64,000 nt of DNA from Sthenelais limicola. Lineage: Eukaryota > Annelida > Polychaeta > Phyllodocida > Sigalionidae. Below the pieces are notes generated by a model. It saw only the letters and a program-made list of their open reading frames with translations. It was not told the DNA's origin and ran no database searches. The DNA is taken from positions 10,589,871-10,653,870 of the forward strand of contig OW804096.1 of assembly GCA_942159475.1 (NCBI GenBank). The letters run 5' to 3'. Shown one piece after another: positions 44,651-55,530 of the stretch (within the stretch, counting starts at the first letter, position 1; each line of letters starts with the position of its first letter). The translations under genes and the position numbers were made by a program.

Positions 44651-44822
44651 TGCAATCATATTATTATAACAAAACATATTTTTATTTGAAATAGCGACTG
44701 CTGCATGAGAATGACTGAGATAATGATCAGGATTAATTTCACAAGATATGGATCAGAGAGTATGATGGTTTTCATAATGATCTGTCTGTTGTCGATTAAC
44801 TTTAACTGAACTTGTTACACAT

Positions 44823-45057
44823 GGGTCAGATTTTCAGAAAATGTACAATTCAACTTCGCCAATCTTATCAAATAACTCCAATTTCAGACGAAAATAAAGT
44901 TGAAAATACAGTTTAATCTAACCAAACAGATTGCTAGAATCAATGCAATGCCGAATATACTCGAATTTACCTAGTATTGGCCAAATTGCAGCCTAATTTA
45001 GCAGAATTTACTCAATGTGTACAGCTGCCAATTGTACATTTTCTGAAAATTAGACCC
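44823..45057 (-). mobile_element. MITE-A copy 35 (type A1)
   Basis: Ends GGGTCAGATTTTC and GAAAATTAGACCC. Flanks ACAT and ACAT match exactly, no TA. Confidence 0.93.
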
Positions 45058-45416
45058 ACATACTGGGAACGCCACTAATATAGTCGCACAACCATGCAAC
45101 TGACCTATAGCTAATTGTGATATGGAACCGTCCCCATGCTGCCTGAGTTGATCAGAAATAGAAGATCCTTGAAACATATTTAGCATCTAGGCAATATCAA
45201 GCGAGACACTAACTAACTCTCATTAAATACATAAAAACAACATGTCAACAGGATGCGATGTTTGCTATAAGCTTTAGGCAAATAAGCAATAAGCATCATG
45301 ATTGTCCTTTCTTGCTTTTGACTCCAATATAGAAAGGTTGTGAAATAGGTCTGAATGAATCGACTTCATTGTAGTTAATGATTAAATTGAAATGTTGGCC
45401 TTTGATAAATGTATGT
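45058..45416. other. Spacer, nothing recognised
   Basis: AT-rich DNA between MITE-A copies 35 and 36. No gene. Confidence 0.35.
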
Positions 45417-45653
45417 GGGTCAGATTTTCAGAAAATATACAATTCACCTTCACCGATTCTCTTGAATAACCCAATTTTAGGACAAAAATGAGCTTCAAAA
45501 CGCAGTTTAACAGAACTGAACTGATACTTTAAATCAATACAATCCCAAATATATACTCAGATATACCCGGTATTCATCATTTTTCTGCTTAATTTAGCAG
45601 AATTTCCTAAATCTGTTGAGCTGGCAATTGTACACTTTCTGAAAATCTGACCC
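45417..45653 (-). mobile_element. MITE-A copy 36 (type A2)
   Basis: Ends GGGTCAGATTTTC and GAAAATCTGACCC. Flanks ATGT and ATGT match exactly. Confidence 0.93.
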
Positions 45654-45935
45654 ATGTTTGATGTATTACAGAAACAAGAGTAAAAGATCTCAAATAAAGC
45701 GTTACACATCATTATAAGTAATCACTTGATTCTCATGATATCAATAGGTGCCTACTGGAGGTGGTGCAACATATTTTACAACAATTTTCCGATTTTCTTT
45801 TTTCCCTTCATCTGGTCTTTATTCAGTTTCTCAACAAGTCTATGTCCTGGGCCTGATACCATCTAGAATTAAGTCAAGCCCTCTATTTTCTCTCGTCTGA
45901 ACTTCTGCGTCTGTAATGTCTAAAAATAACTATAT

Positions 45936-46185
45936 GGGTCAGATCGTCAGGAAATGTACAATTTGTAGTTCTACACATTTAGGAAATTCTGCTAGGTTGC
46001 TTCTTCTCAATTAGGTTGAAAAATGAAGAATACCGGGTATATGTGAGTATATTTGATATTGCATTGATTTAAAGTATCGGTTCTGTTAGGTTAAACTGCA
46101 TTTTGAAGCTCATTTTTTGTCTTAAATACGGGTTATTTGAGAGAATTGGTGAAGGTGAATTGTACATTTTCTGAAAATCTGACCC
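45936..46185 (+). mobile_element. MITE-A copy 37 (type A2)
   Basis: Left end GGGTCAGATCGTC, right end GAAAATCTGACCC, flanks ATAT. A small internal duplication (TGCTAGGTTGCTTCTTCTC) makes it longer than average. Confidence 0.92.
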
Positions 46186-46250
46186 ATATAATAACATGTT
46201 CCCAGATTGTCTAAATTACCCAAATCGAATAGGCCACTTCTTAGTTATGT

Positions 46251-46474
46251 TGTCGGATTTTCAGAAAATGTCTTCACCAATCCTCTCAAACAACCCACAT
46301 TTCAGACAAAAATAAAGTTCAAAATGCAGTTTAACCTAACCAAACAGATTGCTAGAATCAATGCAATGCCAAATATTCTCGAATTTTCCTAGTATTGACA
46401 AAATTGCAGCCTAATTTAGCAGAATTTACTAAATGTGTACAGCTGCCAATTGTACATTTTTTTTAAATCTTACC
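46251..46474 (-). mobile_element. MITE-A copy 38 (degraded ends)
   Basis: Left end TGTCGGATTTTCAGAAAATG with TACAATT lost; right end AAATCTTACCC. The interior is type A1 in reverse. Confidence 0.85.
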
Positions 46475-46899
46475 CTCATGCGTTTTCGCTACAATATGCC
46501 CGGAGGCCAAGCGCTCATGTAGCCTATACAATGGACAAGCTTGTCTATTATAACAACCTGGTGAGACGTTACAAAACATGTAATTATTACTTCTTGGTCT
46601 CATCTAAATACAACCATTCTACAATTCGTGGTAAAATGCGTCCCATTACTGACACTCTTTCTTTTTTTTTCTTTTTTTTAAATATTTTTATTTCTCTATC
46701 CTGCCATCTCTGCTTTACATTTCTAAGACTTGGTTCTGTTTCGACACTCTTTCTTATAGGATAAATTGCTCCTGACACAATCGCCCACACAATGTTCCAC
46801 GTAATGTTCTATAAATATACCATAAGTAGAAGCAGAGCTATATTACCTGGTATCACTAATGTCTGATTTGAACCATTGTTGGGGATACAAGATAGCCTT
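46475..46899. other. Spacer, nothing recognised
   Basis: Contains a T-rich tract at about 46664-46690. No gene. Confidence 0.35.
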
Positions 46900-47348
46900 A
46901 GGCTGAGATTCCACTGGCTCGCTCTTTAGGTCCGCTCATATCCCGCTCTTTTTTATGATCTTGAGCGCATAACAAGCGATGTCAGAGCGAAACCAGAGCG
47001 GTCTAATAGATTCGGTACCTACGCTCTCTATACGCTCTTAAAAACCACAATGTGCGCTTCTTTTGGAGAGCGCAGGACGTTGCGCTCATATTTGTTGTGT
47101 TTGATATGAGCGCAACTATATGACGCTCTTCCTGCCTGTTTAAATAGCGGTCTAAGAGCGCAATGAGAGCGGACCAAGAGATTTACCATTGATTTCATAT
47201 AGGAAACAAGCGAACCAGTAGATTCGCTCTGCGCTTGTCTTGTGCTTAAAATATTAGCGGATGAAGAGCGAATGACAAGCGCACTATAAACCAGCGCAGC
47301 AAGAGCGAGCCATGAGCACATATACAAGAGATCCAGTGGAATCGGACC
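46900..47348 (-). mobile_element. MITE-G copy 1
   Basis: About 450 bp rich in GCGCTC/GAGCGC words. Left end GGCTGAGATTCCACTGGCTC, right end the complement of GGTCCGATTCCACTGGATC. Its orientation is opposite to copies 2 and 3. It contains the 120-codon frame at 47028-47390, a reading of the repeat. Confidence 0.8.
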
Positions 47349-47353
47349 TTTAA

Positions 47354-47783
47354 GGTGCGTTTCCACTGGATCGCTTGTATCTGTGCTCATGGCTCGCTCT
47401 TGCCTTGCTTGTTTTTAGTGCGCATTTCATTCGCTTTACGTCCGCTTTTATTTTTAGCGCAATACAAGTGCAGAGCGATTCTACTGGTTCGCTTGTTTCC
47501 TTATGAAATCAATGACAAATCTTTTGGTCTGCTCTCCTTGCACTCTTGGACAGCTACTCAAACAGGCATAAAAAGCGCCATGTAGTTGCGCTCATATCAA
47601 ACACAACAGATATGAGCTCAACGTCGAAAAGAAGTGCAAATAGCAGTTTCTAAGAGAGTATGGAAAGTGGTGTAACCGATTTTATTGCACTGCTCTGGTT
47701 TTGCTCTCAATTTGCTTGCTAGGCGCTCTGGAAATGAGCAGACCATGAGCGAACCAAAAGAGCGAGCCAATGGAATCGCAGCC
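47354..47783 (+). mobile_element. MITE-G copy 2
   Basis: Left end GGTGCGTTTCCACTGGATCG, right end AGCGAGCCAATGGAATCGCAG then CC. Separated from copy 1 by TTTAA and from copy 3 by TTAC. Shares TTGTTTCCTTATGAAATCAA with copy 3. Confidence 0.82.
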
Positions 47784-47787
47784 TTAC

Positions 47788-48224
47788 GGTCCGATTCCAC
47801 TGGTTTGCTTATATGTGCTCATGCCTCGCTCTTGCTGCGCTTGTTTATAGTACGCTTGTCATTCGCTCTAGGTCCGCTTTTATTTTTAGCGCAAGACAAG
47901 CGCAGACCGATTCTACTGTTCCGCTTCTTTCCTTATGAAGTCAATGGTAAATCACTTTGTGCGCTCTCACTGCGCTCTTGGTCCGCTCGTTTAACAGGTA
48001 GAAAGAGCGTTGTGTTGCTGCACTCAAATCAAACACGTCAGATATTAGCGCAACGTCCTGCGCTCTTCTAAAGAAGCGCACATTTTAGAGCGTACATAGA
48101 GCGCAGTAACCGATTCCATTAGACCGCTCTGGTTTCGCTCAACCTTCGCTTGTTATGCGCTCAAGACAATAAAAAAGAGCGGGCCATGAGCGAGCCAAAA
48201 GAGCGAGCCAGTGGAAACGCAGCC
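47788..48224 (+). mobile_element. MITE-G copy 3
   Basis: Left end GGTCCGATTCCACTGGTTTG, right end GAGCGAGCCAGTGGAAACGC then AGCC, followed by TTAG. The 128-codon frame spanning the G2/G3 junction is not a gene. Confidence 0.82.
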
Positions 48225-48423
48225 TTAGGATTTCAACAGAGTTTTTGTTCAGAAAAGAATATTGTATAAGACGGCACGCTCACCCATGGGTCCTTTTCGT
48301 TCTGCCAAGAAATTATAGCAACAGTAAGAGGTGGTAATAAATACATATTCATAGTATTAGATCAATTAACAGTTTAATTGTTTGGAGTTTAATTAATCGA
48401 GGATGAAATTTTAGAGTATGGTG

Positions 48424-48530
48424 TTTCAATTTCAATTTCAATTTCAAAATTTCTTTTATTGCAGATGTTGCTACAATCAGGTCGGTCAGTTCTTGCTTTG
48501 ACTGCCTTCTTTCAGAGTATTTAAATGATT
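48424..48530 (-). mobile_element. Retroposon 3' end with (GAAATT)n tail
   Basis: On the minus strand: CTCTGAAAGAAGGCAGTCAA, TAGCAACATCTGCAATAAAA, then GAAATTTTGAAATTGAAATT. An AATAAA signal precedes a short tandem tail. The body is not assigned. Confidence 0.5.
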
Positions 48531-49210
48531 TGTTTCAATAAATTGGGTTGTTACAACCCACCATGAAGCCTTCCATCATGGTAATTTCTCTCACGAGATC
48601 ATTGTAGAACTGTGTTAATACCACCATATAGCTTTGCTATGACGTCAGCAACACGCATTCCTCTTTATGTGGGGGTGGTGCATACTATTTTACCTATAAT
48701 ACTTCAGTTCATTTCTTTAAATGATGGGAACCACTACTTAGACATGGTTGTGAGAACTGATCCAATAATCCAGTACCTTGATGACATTAGCATTATCAAT
48801 GTTCTTCATTTTTAAAGTCATGCCCAATGTGGAATACATCTTTATATGTCTTGAATTTGTTAATTTATATAATATGATTTTAACGAATGGTTTTGAATTG
48901 TAGGCATCAGTTCAGTAAATAACCCAAATGAATATTATAGCATACCTTGAATATAGTTACCTTCGATTCATTGGGCTATTTCCTGTAACTCCGTGGGTAG
49001 TCGTTAACATATTACCTTCTCCACTTGCTTATTTGAATGGATCATATGTTGGTGAATTCCATTTTAATAATTACCTGTAAGAATGTGTTTGAGACGCTAC
49101 TTGTCATGCGAAGCTGTCTGTACCATTGTTTGACCGCAGGACATTGTGAGTAAATAGGCTTATAATGCAGTCTGCTAATCCTTTTAGTGTCCCTGCAAAG
49201 TTCTCTTTAA
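48531..49210. other. Spacer, nothing recognised
   Basis: AT-rich. The 67-codon frame at 48612 lacks motifs. Confidence 0.4.
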
Positions 49211-49432
49211 AGCCTGCGTTCCACTGCCACGCTACTTCTCCCGCTACTCCTCCCATTGCTTTGGTCCCGCTACTTTTAGAAGCAGGAGCAAGTAGCAGGA
49301 AGTAGCCACTTCAATTCAAACAAGTTTGATTTGAAATGGCTTCTTCCCGCTACTTCCTGTTACTTCTAAAGTAGCGGGAGCAAAGAAACGGGAGGAGTAG
49401 CGGGAGAAGTAGGGGTGCAGTGGAACCCAGGC
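49211..49432. mobile_element. MITE-E copy 2
   Basis: Arms AGCCTGCGTTCCACTGCCAC and GGTGCAGTGGAACCCAGGCT. Same internal TAGCGGGAG blocks as copy 1. Left flank TTAA; right flank TTAG. Confidence 0.87.
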
Positions 49433-50374
49433 TTTAGTTGCATTCTCTGGAAAATAGGCCTACGCCATGTTTCTCAGTTTGTCCTATCTCTGATTCTCAG
49501 CCCTGATTTTCTTTAGAATTACAAGGGTTTCCCTCAAAATGTTTTGTGAAAGGAGGGAATGGAACGAGGTTCTAGTAATTGAGTATTAATGTATTGGACT
49601 ATATCATATGGTTATCCTAAGCAAAGAATGATATTGACATACAACTATATGGAAAGGAGTTATATTAGTTCATATTTCTGTCCTTCTGTTGTGTGAAAAC
49701 ACATTTTTAGATTGATGAAATAACATAAATCTAAGTAGATTTGGATGATGTCTGTCAATCATTGATAGCATCTTGGCTCCTCCCATCACGGATATCAGGG
49801 TGAAGAATCTGTTGATTCTGATATCAACAGATGGTATGGGAATCATGCTGGTAATGGCTGGGAGGGGGAGGGGATGGCGTTTAGTTGTGAATTAAAGGGT
49901 AGACCATGTGTGAATTAAAGTGGCAAGTGGAGAAGTATAAGATGCCTCATATGCAAAGGTGTTACATGGAGTGACCAGTCAGATATGGGATAGGGATTTC
50001 ATGTTTTCTGTCTCCCCTTCCTCACCCTCCTACTCTCCCTCCCTCTCGAACTTTACATTTAACTGACATCTATCTTTGTTTCCCTTGGAAACACAATATT
50101 CTGCATTAACCGGGAATAAATAAATTTAAACTGATCACTGTTATCTAATTCTTGTTGTTTACTTTGGCAGGGAAATCCAAGGCAAATCTGTGGTAGTGCA
50201 AGGGTTGGTACCACATACACCTTGCCTCATCTCTCACCATAAAACTATGAAGTATTTAAAAGCAAATTCAATTTGTTACTGTCTGTCTTCAATATGTAAT
50301 ACACAAATCAGTATTAATTCCACCATTTGCTTTGTAACGGACTGTCACAAAAGCGCATTGAATAAAAAGAATAT
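49433..50374. other. Repeat-poor stretch
   Basis: Mixed composition with a C/T-rich patch at 50008-50050. No gene. The 91-codon frame ending at 50465 runs into a MITE-A. Confidence 0.4.
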
Positions 50375-50609
50375 GGGTCAGATTTTCAGAGAATGTACAA
50401 TTGGCAGCTGTACAAATTTAGTAAATTCTGCTAAATTAGGCTGCAATTTGGTCAATACTAGGTAAATTCGAGTATATTCGGCATTGCATTGATTCTAGCA
50501 ATCTGTTTGGCTAGGTTGAATTGTAGTTTGAACTTTATTTTCGTCTGAAATTGGGGTTATTTGAGAAGATTGGCGAATTTGAATTGTATATTTTCTGAAA
50601 ATCTGACCC
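50375..50609 (+). mobile_element. MITE-A copy 39 (type A1)
   Basis: Ends GGGTCAGATTTTC and GAAAATCTGACCC with ATAT flanks. Confidence 0.94.
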
Positions 50610-51713
50610 ATATTCTGCTCTACAGTAGCAACTTGAGGTAAAAAAAACATCCCCGGTCAATGATTCAATGATTAAGAATAGGGAAAAATCACATTGGAAA
50701 GAGCCTGATACTGGTCTTTCCGAAAAATAAAAGATTAGATGAATGACTTGGTTTCAAACCAAGTTGAAAAGAATAAACTTTTTTAATTTGCTCTCTGGGT
50801 AACTTACGGATGAGTTGGGAATGAAAACTCCACCAGATGGCAGTTTTCAATTTGGCAAAAATTAACCGTTAATGAAACTTTAAAAGGGATACGTTCTGAC
50901 GCACGCAGTAAGACAGGTGGAGTCATTTATATCAGTGATCATTCAGGGGATCCATGGCAACCATTACGTTCTTGTTAATTGGTACGGAAAGGATGAAATA
51001 CGAAGAGTAATGAGCCATATTTTTTCAAAATATTCCTTTCCTCGGAATCGTCAATGTATGCTTTGCAGTAGTTAATGCAGGGATATAGGTAAGGCAGATA
51101 GAAACCCATTATCATCAGTAATAAAGGACTAATTTCCTATGTCAAAAACTGTAATTATACTTTCATACTGAAATGTGATGTCATAATTATAAATATTTAC
51201 GTTCTCTCTGTACTGTAATTTGTAAAAGAAAAGGATGTCAGGTCGTACGAAAATCACCTGAATTTGTGAGACCGTGTCTGATGTCTTGTGAATAAAATTA
51301 TTTCCAAAACGTGAAAAAAAAATTATATACCTAACTGTCGAACGAGAGTTGTATTCTGGCGACAAGAACGAACGATTAATTTGAGTTAAGTTTCCCTTCA
51401 TATGCACAAGAGATATTTTAATTGAAATAAAATACACTATAATTAATTGTTTAAAGTGTAATGTATGTATTTGTAAATAGGTTTAAATGACAACATCCCA
51501 CACTGATTCCTACAACTGTCATGGGTCCAAATGACTTCAGACAACTTCAAGTGTTAGTTTGATACATGCAGACGTTCTTTAATAATCATTTATCAATACA
51601 GTCGTAGTTTTAATCATTGTTTTCCTGTTGTATTTCAGGTGAGGCCTATAGCACATCTAGATTAGTTCTCTACTGAGGGGATTGGGCAGTGCCTTGGGGT
51701 AAGGTGTGCAGGT
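50610..51713. other. Repeat-poor stretch
   Basis: A 102-codon minus-strand frame (51129-51437) is the longest here outside repeats. It has no recognisable domain, signal or splice context and I do not call it. Confidence 0.4.
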
Positions 51714-51800
51714 ATGTACAATCTTGAGAGTAACGGTAGTACTTCCCTCTGTGACACAACCACTATATACCAACAGGATGCCTCCCTCGGGCAGTGTATT
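51714..51800 (+). repeat. Duplicated flank, empty-site copy
   Basis: Starts ATGTACAATCTTGAGAGTAA and contains CCACTATATACCAAC uninterrupted, ending GGGCAGTGTATT. The partner copy at 52037 carries MITE-A copy 41 at that point. Confidence 0.9.
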
Positions 51801-52036
51801 GGGTAAGATTTTCAGAAAATGTACAATTCAACGTTGCCAATCTTCTATATAACCCAAATTTCAGATTAAAATAAAGTACAAAGTATATAGTTTAACCTAA
51901 CCAAACTGATTGCTAGAATCAATGCAATGCCAAATATACTCGAATTTACCTAGTATTGACCAAATTTCAGCCTAATTTAGCAGAATTTACTAAATGTGTA
52001 CAGCTGCCAATTGTACATTTTCTGAAAATCTGACCC
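51801..52036 (-). mobile_element. MITE-A copy 40, between duplicated flanks
   Basis: Left end GGGTAAGATTTTC, right end GAAAATCTGACCC. Its left flank TATT and right flank ATGT do not match. The right flank is the start of the second copy of the 87-bp flank. Confidence 0.9.
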
Positions 52037-52362
52037 ATGTACAACCTTGAGAGTAACGGTAGTACTTCCCTCTGTGACACAACCACTATATGGGTCAGAT
52101 TTTCAGTAAATGTACAATTGACCTTCACCAATCCTCTCAAATAACCCAAATTTCAGACAAAAATAAAGTTCAAAATACAGTTCAACCTAACCAAATAGAT
52201 TGCTAGAATCAATGCAATGCCAAATATACTCGGATTTACCTAGTATTGCACAAATTGCAGTCTAATTTAGCAGAATTTACTAAATGTATACAGCTGCCAA
52301 TTGTACATTTTCTGGAAATCTGACCCATATACCAACTGAATGCCTCCCTCGGGCAGTGTTTA
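52037..52362 (+). repeat. Duplicated flank, occupied copy
   Basis: Repeats 51714-51800 with few changes but is split by MITE-A copy 41 after CCACTATAT; it resumes ATATACCAACTGAATGCCTC and ends near GGGCAGTGTTT. Confidence 0.9.
52092..52326 (-). mobile_element. MITE-A copy 41 (type A1), with known empty site
   Basis: Ends GGGTCAGATTTTC and GAAATCTGACCC with ATAT on both sides. The duplicate at 51714 shows the unoccupied site with a single ATAT, so the insertion unit and its 4-bp duplication are read directly. Confidence 0.96.
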
Positions 52363-52659
52363 CATGTCCTGGGGGCTGTTGCACAACGCCTCCTCAAGAT
52401 TTTATTTCCACTGGGAACAACACATCCAATGATAGTAGGATGTTCTGGTGGAACCTAGCTTGTGGGAACATGTATTTACATCTCAGGTAAAACAAACAAT
52501 TATGTACAGTGATGAATATTGAAGTTTGATATGAGTTAGATTTGATTTTGATTTTGATTTGGTAGGATAATCACTTTTACTAGTGTGACTTACCTTTCAA
52601 TATGTACAGCGAATAACAATTATATTTCACAAATTGATAATATTGGAGCAATATAATAT
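52327..52659. other. Spacer, nothing recognised
   Basis: The first bases belong to the duplicated flank; the rest holds GATTTT repeats near 52542-52560 and no gene. Confidence 0.35.
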
Positions 52660-52885
52660 GGGTCAGATTTTCAGAAAATGTACAATTCGCCTTCACTAAT
52701 CTTCTAAAATAACCCACATTTCAGACAGAAATGAGCTTCAAAATGCTGTTTAACATAGCAAAACTGATACTTTAAATCAATGCTATACCAGATATACTTA
52801 GATATACCCACAATTTATGATTTTTGTAGCAGAAATTACTAAATATATAGAGATGCCAATTGTACATTTTCTGAAAATCTGGCCC
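52660..52885 (-). mobile_element. MITE-A copy 42 (type A2)
   Basis: Ends GGGTCAGATTTTC and GAAAATCTGGCCC. Flanks ATAT and ATGT differ at one base. Confidence 0.9.
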
Positions 52886-52927
52886 ATGTACAGATCATTT
52901 GTAGGTGTAATAGAGAAGGAATGCCTA

Positions 52928-53090
52928 GGTTAACCTCTGGCGACGAGAGTGACCACTTCACAAAGGTTTAGTGAAAGATTAAATTACCGACAGTAGCAAA
53001 ATAGATTAAAGGTCTTATGCAAGTATTATGACGGAAAAAAAAGAACAGGAAGGAAGGGATTAACCTCTAGCTAATGAGAGTGGCCGCTTC
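52928..53090. repeat. Short direct repeat
   Basis: TTAACCTCTGGCGACGAGAG at about 52930 and TTAACCTCTAGCTAATGAGA at about 53060 head two diverged units of roughly 130 bp, each with GAGTG(A/G)CC(A/G)CTTC. Confidence 0.55.
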
Positions 53091-53172
53091 CAAAACATTC
53101 CTTTTTCCATACACATGGTTGTCCATAGCCTGTGTGTCGCTCATTGAAATTCATGGAGAATCCAGCTCGTAT

Positions 53173-53653
53173 GTTGGCCTACAAACGAGAACATGGGTCA
53201 GATTTTCAGAAAATGTACAATTGGCAGCTCTACACATTTAGGAAATTCTCCTAAATTAGGCTGAAAAATGAAGAATAGCGGGTATATCTGAGTATATTTG
53301 GTATCGCATTGATTTAAAGTATCAGTTCTGTTATGTTAAACTGCATTTTGAAGCTCATTTTTGTCTTCAATGTGGGTTATTTGAGACGATTGGTGAAGGC
53401 GAATTGTACATTTTCTGAAAATCTGAACCACATGTCTCACAACCTATTTGTAAGTTCTTGTTCACGGGGACTTCTGTAGAGTTCGGCCAGGCAATCCTGT
53501 TGCACAATTGAAACTTAAGACCTGCTCCGGGGTCTGTTATGTTTGAGCAAAGATTTCAAAGAATGGATAGAATACGAATAAGAGACTTTAGGAGCCAGCC
53601 TTGTGCAACAGGACATCAATCGTGGCTATTCCTGCTCGTTTGTAGGCCCCAAC
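53173..53653. mobile_element. Foldback element Q with a nested MITE-A
   Basis: Outer arms GTTGGCCTACAAACGAG and CTCGTTTGTAGGCCCCAAC are complementary apart from two extra bases. Inner arms TCCTGTTGCACAA/TTGTGCAACAGGA also pair. MITE-A copy 43 sits just inside the left arm. Single copy here, so boundaries are provisional. Confidence 0.5.
53195..53429 (+). mobile_element. MITE-A copy 43 (type A2)
   Basis: Left end GGGTCAGATTTTC, right end GAAAATCTGAACC. Flanks ACAT and ACAT match exactly. Confidence 0.93.
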
Positions 53654-54076
53654 GACGATGAGATCCGGTGTTTATTGAAATTCATTATGCAACACGCCTC
53701 TGGTCACCTTAGCCTTCTAAAGGCTCTGCCTTTGTTGCCGATCTCGACCAGCCAGCAGTTTGCAGAGATAAACTAGTTTAATGTGCCTATGTTTTGCATA
53801 GAAATGTTGAGATAGATCAAATAAAAGAAATAATGTTATTCCCTTTATACCGTGTTACTATAAACTGAAATGTGTATTAACCTGTGAAAATTATGTTGGT
53901 TCAATGAATCTATGAGTGTATGAGTTACTCATTCAAGAAATATGGCTGCCATCTTTGAAACCATGAAACCCTTGGATTCTGAGACGCGATCCAGTTATTA
54001 AACGTAGTATTCGCCTTAAATGAAATGTATAATACATATAAATCTAGATTCACATGGGAATATGGGATGTGTAGAA
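53654..54076. other. Spacer, nothing recognised
   Basis: AT-rich DNA between foldback Q and foldback R. No gene. Confidence 0.35.
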
Positions 54077-54635
54077 GTTCAGCAAAACATGGCGGGAAAA
54101 ACGTAAAGTTAAATATCGAGGCATAGGCAATTTTAGTAATATAACGCATTCCCCATTTAAAGATACAATTGATAACATGAGTTTAAATATGTATTTGCAC
54201 AATTGATAAGTATGTATATAAGTAGGAGTAAAGTATGTGGTTTTGAGAACCTTGTCATAAAATGTCATCATTTGAATAGTCGCTTTTCATTGATGGTCAG
54301 AGGATTTAATATATTATATTCAGTTCAATTAAATCCAAGAATGTGTTATTGTCTGTTGAAATAAAAAGAGAAACATACCAAAATTGCCAATGCCTCGAAC
54401 TCATTGCATTTTAGACTAAAGCCGTGAGCTCTTGAATGTCTGAGCCACGTACGAAAAGCTGGTAGTAATTACGATACCCAGAGAGAAAATTAAAAAAGTT
54501 TATTCAATTACGTAACCGTATCTGTATCTTTATTCGGGAATTACGTCGCATTTTTAAGTGTAAAAAATAAATTGTGAGATGAAACATTTTGCTTGATATT
54601 TAACTTTACCTTTTTCCCGCCATGTTTTGCTGAAC
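54077..54635. mobile_element. Possible DNA element R with 41-bp inverted ends
   Basis: GTTCAGCAAAACATGGCGGG at 54077 continues as AAAAACGTAAAGTTAAATATC. The complement occupies 54595-54635 with a single mismatch. The 477 bp between are AT-rich with no transposase. No clear target duplication, single copy, so the element call is tentative while the inverted repeat is certain. Confidence 0.6.
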
Positions 54636-55474
54636 CTCTGTTTCTTTTAACGTATGTTTGTATATCAGAGATGCGGATACGTATACGTTTACGTATAGGT
54701 TAGACTTGCTGAAACTCCCTAATAATTCGCTGAGACATACCTATTGACCTTAGAAATAAGCACACTCAACAACAACAACTTCACACCTGCAGATCCCTCC
54801 AGTGTATAACGTACTAAGACACAGACTGGGCGTTACGCGAGTGTAGGCATTCTGTTTGAAGCATGAAGTAAATATTTAATCTGAAAGTCATAAAGGTGCT
54901 TTCATCTCTCTGTTATCATCCGTCTATTAGTGCCTAGTGTTTACCTGACATTACTCCTCCTCATCCTCTAGAGTGACCGCAGTGAACTTGCTGCCCTCTT
55001 TATGATATGGACCAAACACTGGTACTGTGACTTTAAGGTAGTTTTTTTTAAAGAAATTTCATTGAGCTGATTTCAATGCTGGTACATAGATAATCTCACA
55101 GTCTCAAGGGAAAACATTTTACATAATCAATGGAAATTCTTAGTTCTTTCTTTTCGTACCTTATAATTTTAAAGTTTTTAGCAATTAGCAATTATATTTC
55201 ATTTCGACACGAATCAGGTGACATTTCCGGCCCTCAAAACAAGTCCGGATCAGCAATATATGTACAGAGTTACATTTTTTCAGGTTTTCGTTATGGGCTT
55301 CCTCTCTTCTGTGCAAGATACAACTTGTTATTGGCATTGATTGTACGAGTAAATAAGAACAACATAATTTCAGAGATTTTGACAATCTTTTGACGATTTT
55401 TTTACATCATGTAAATTTTTCACCTGGACATTTTCTTCACGAACTGGTTTTGCTTTTCACATCCAGTCGTTTTT
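54636..55474. other. Repeat-poor stretch
   Basis: Contains 87- and 66-codon frames on opposite strands at 55130-55393, overlapping and without motifs. Confidence 0.4.
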
Positions 55475-55530
55475 GTTTTTTGAGTGTTTTTTGAGTGTTT
55501 TTTGAGTGTTTTTTGAGTGTTTTTTGAGTG
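55475..55530. repeat. Tandem repeat TTTTTTGAGTG
   Basis: Five 11-bp units, almost perfect. Confidence 0.95.

Noticed and set aside
47028..48071. 120- and 128-codon frames at 46.9-48.1 kb
   Set aside because: They read through MITE-G foldback repeats. Openness comes from the GAGCGC/GCGCTC word composition and crosses element junctions.
51129..51437. 102-codon minus-strand frame outside obvious repeats
   Set aside because: AT-rich sequence with no recognisable domain, splice context or conserved pattern; compatible with chance.
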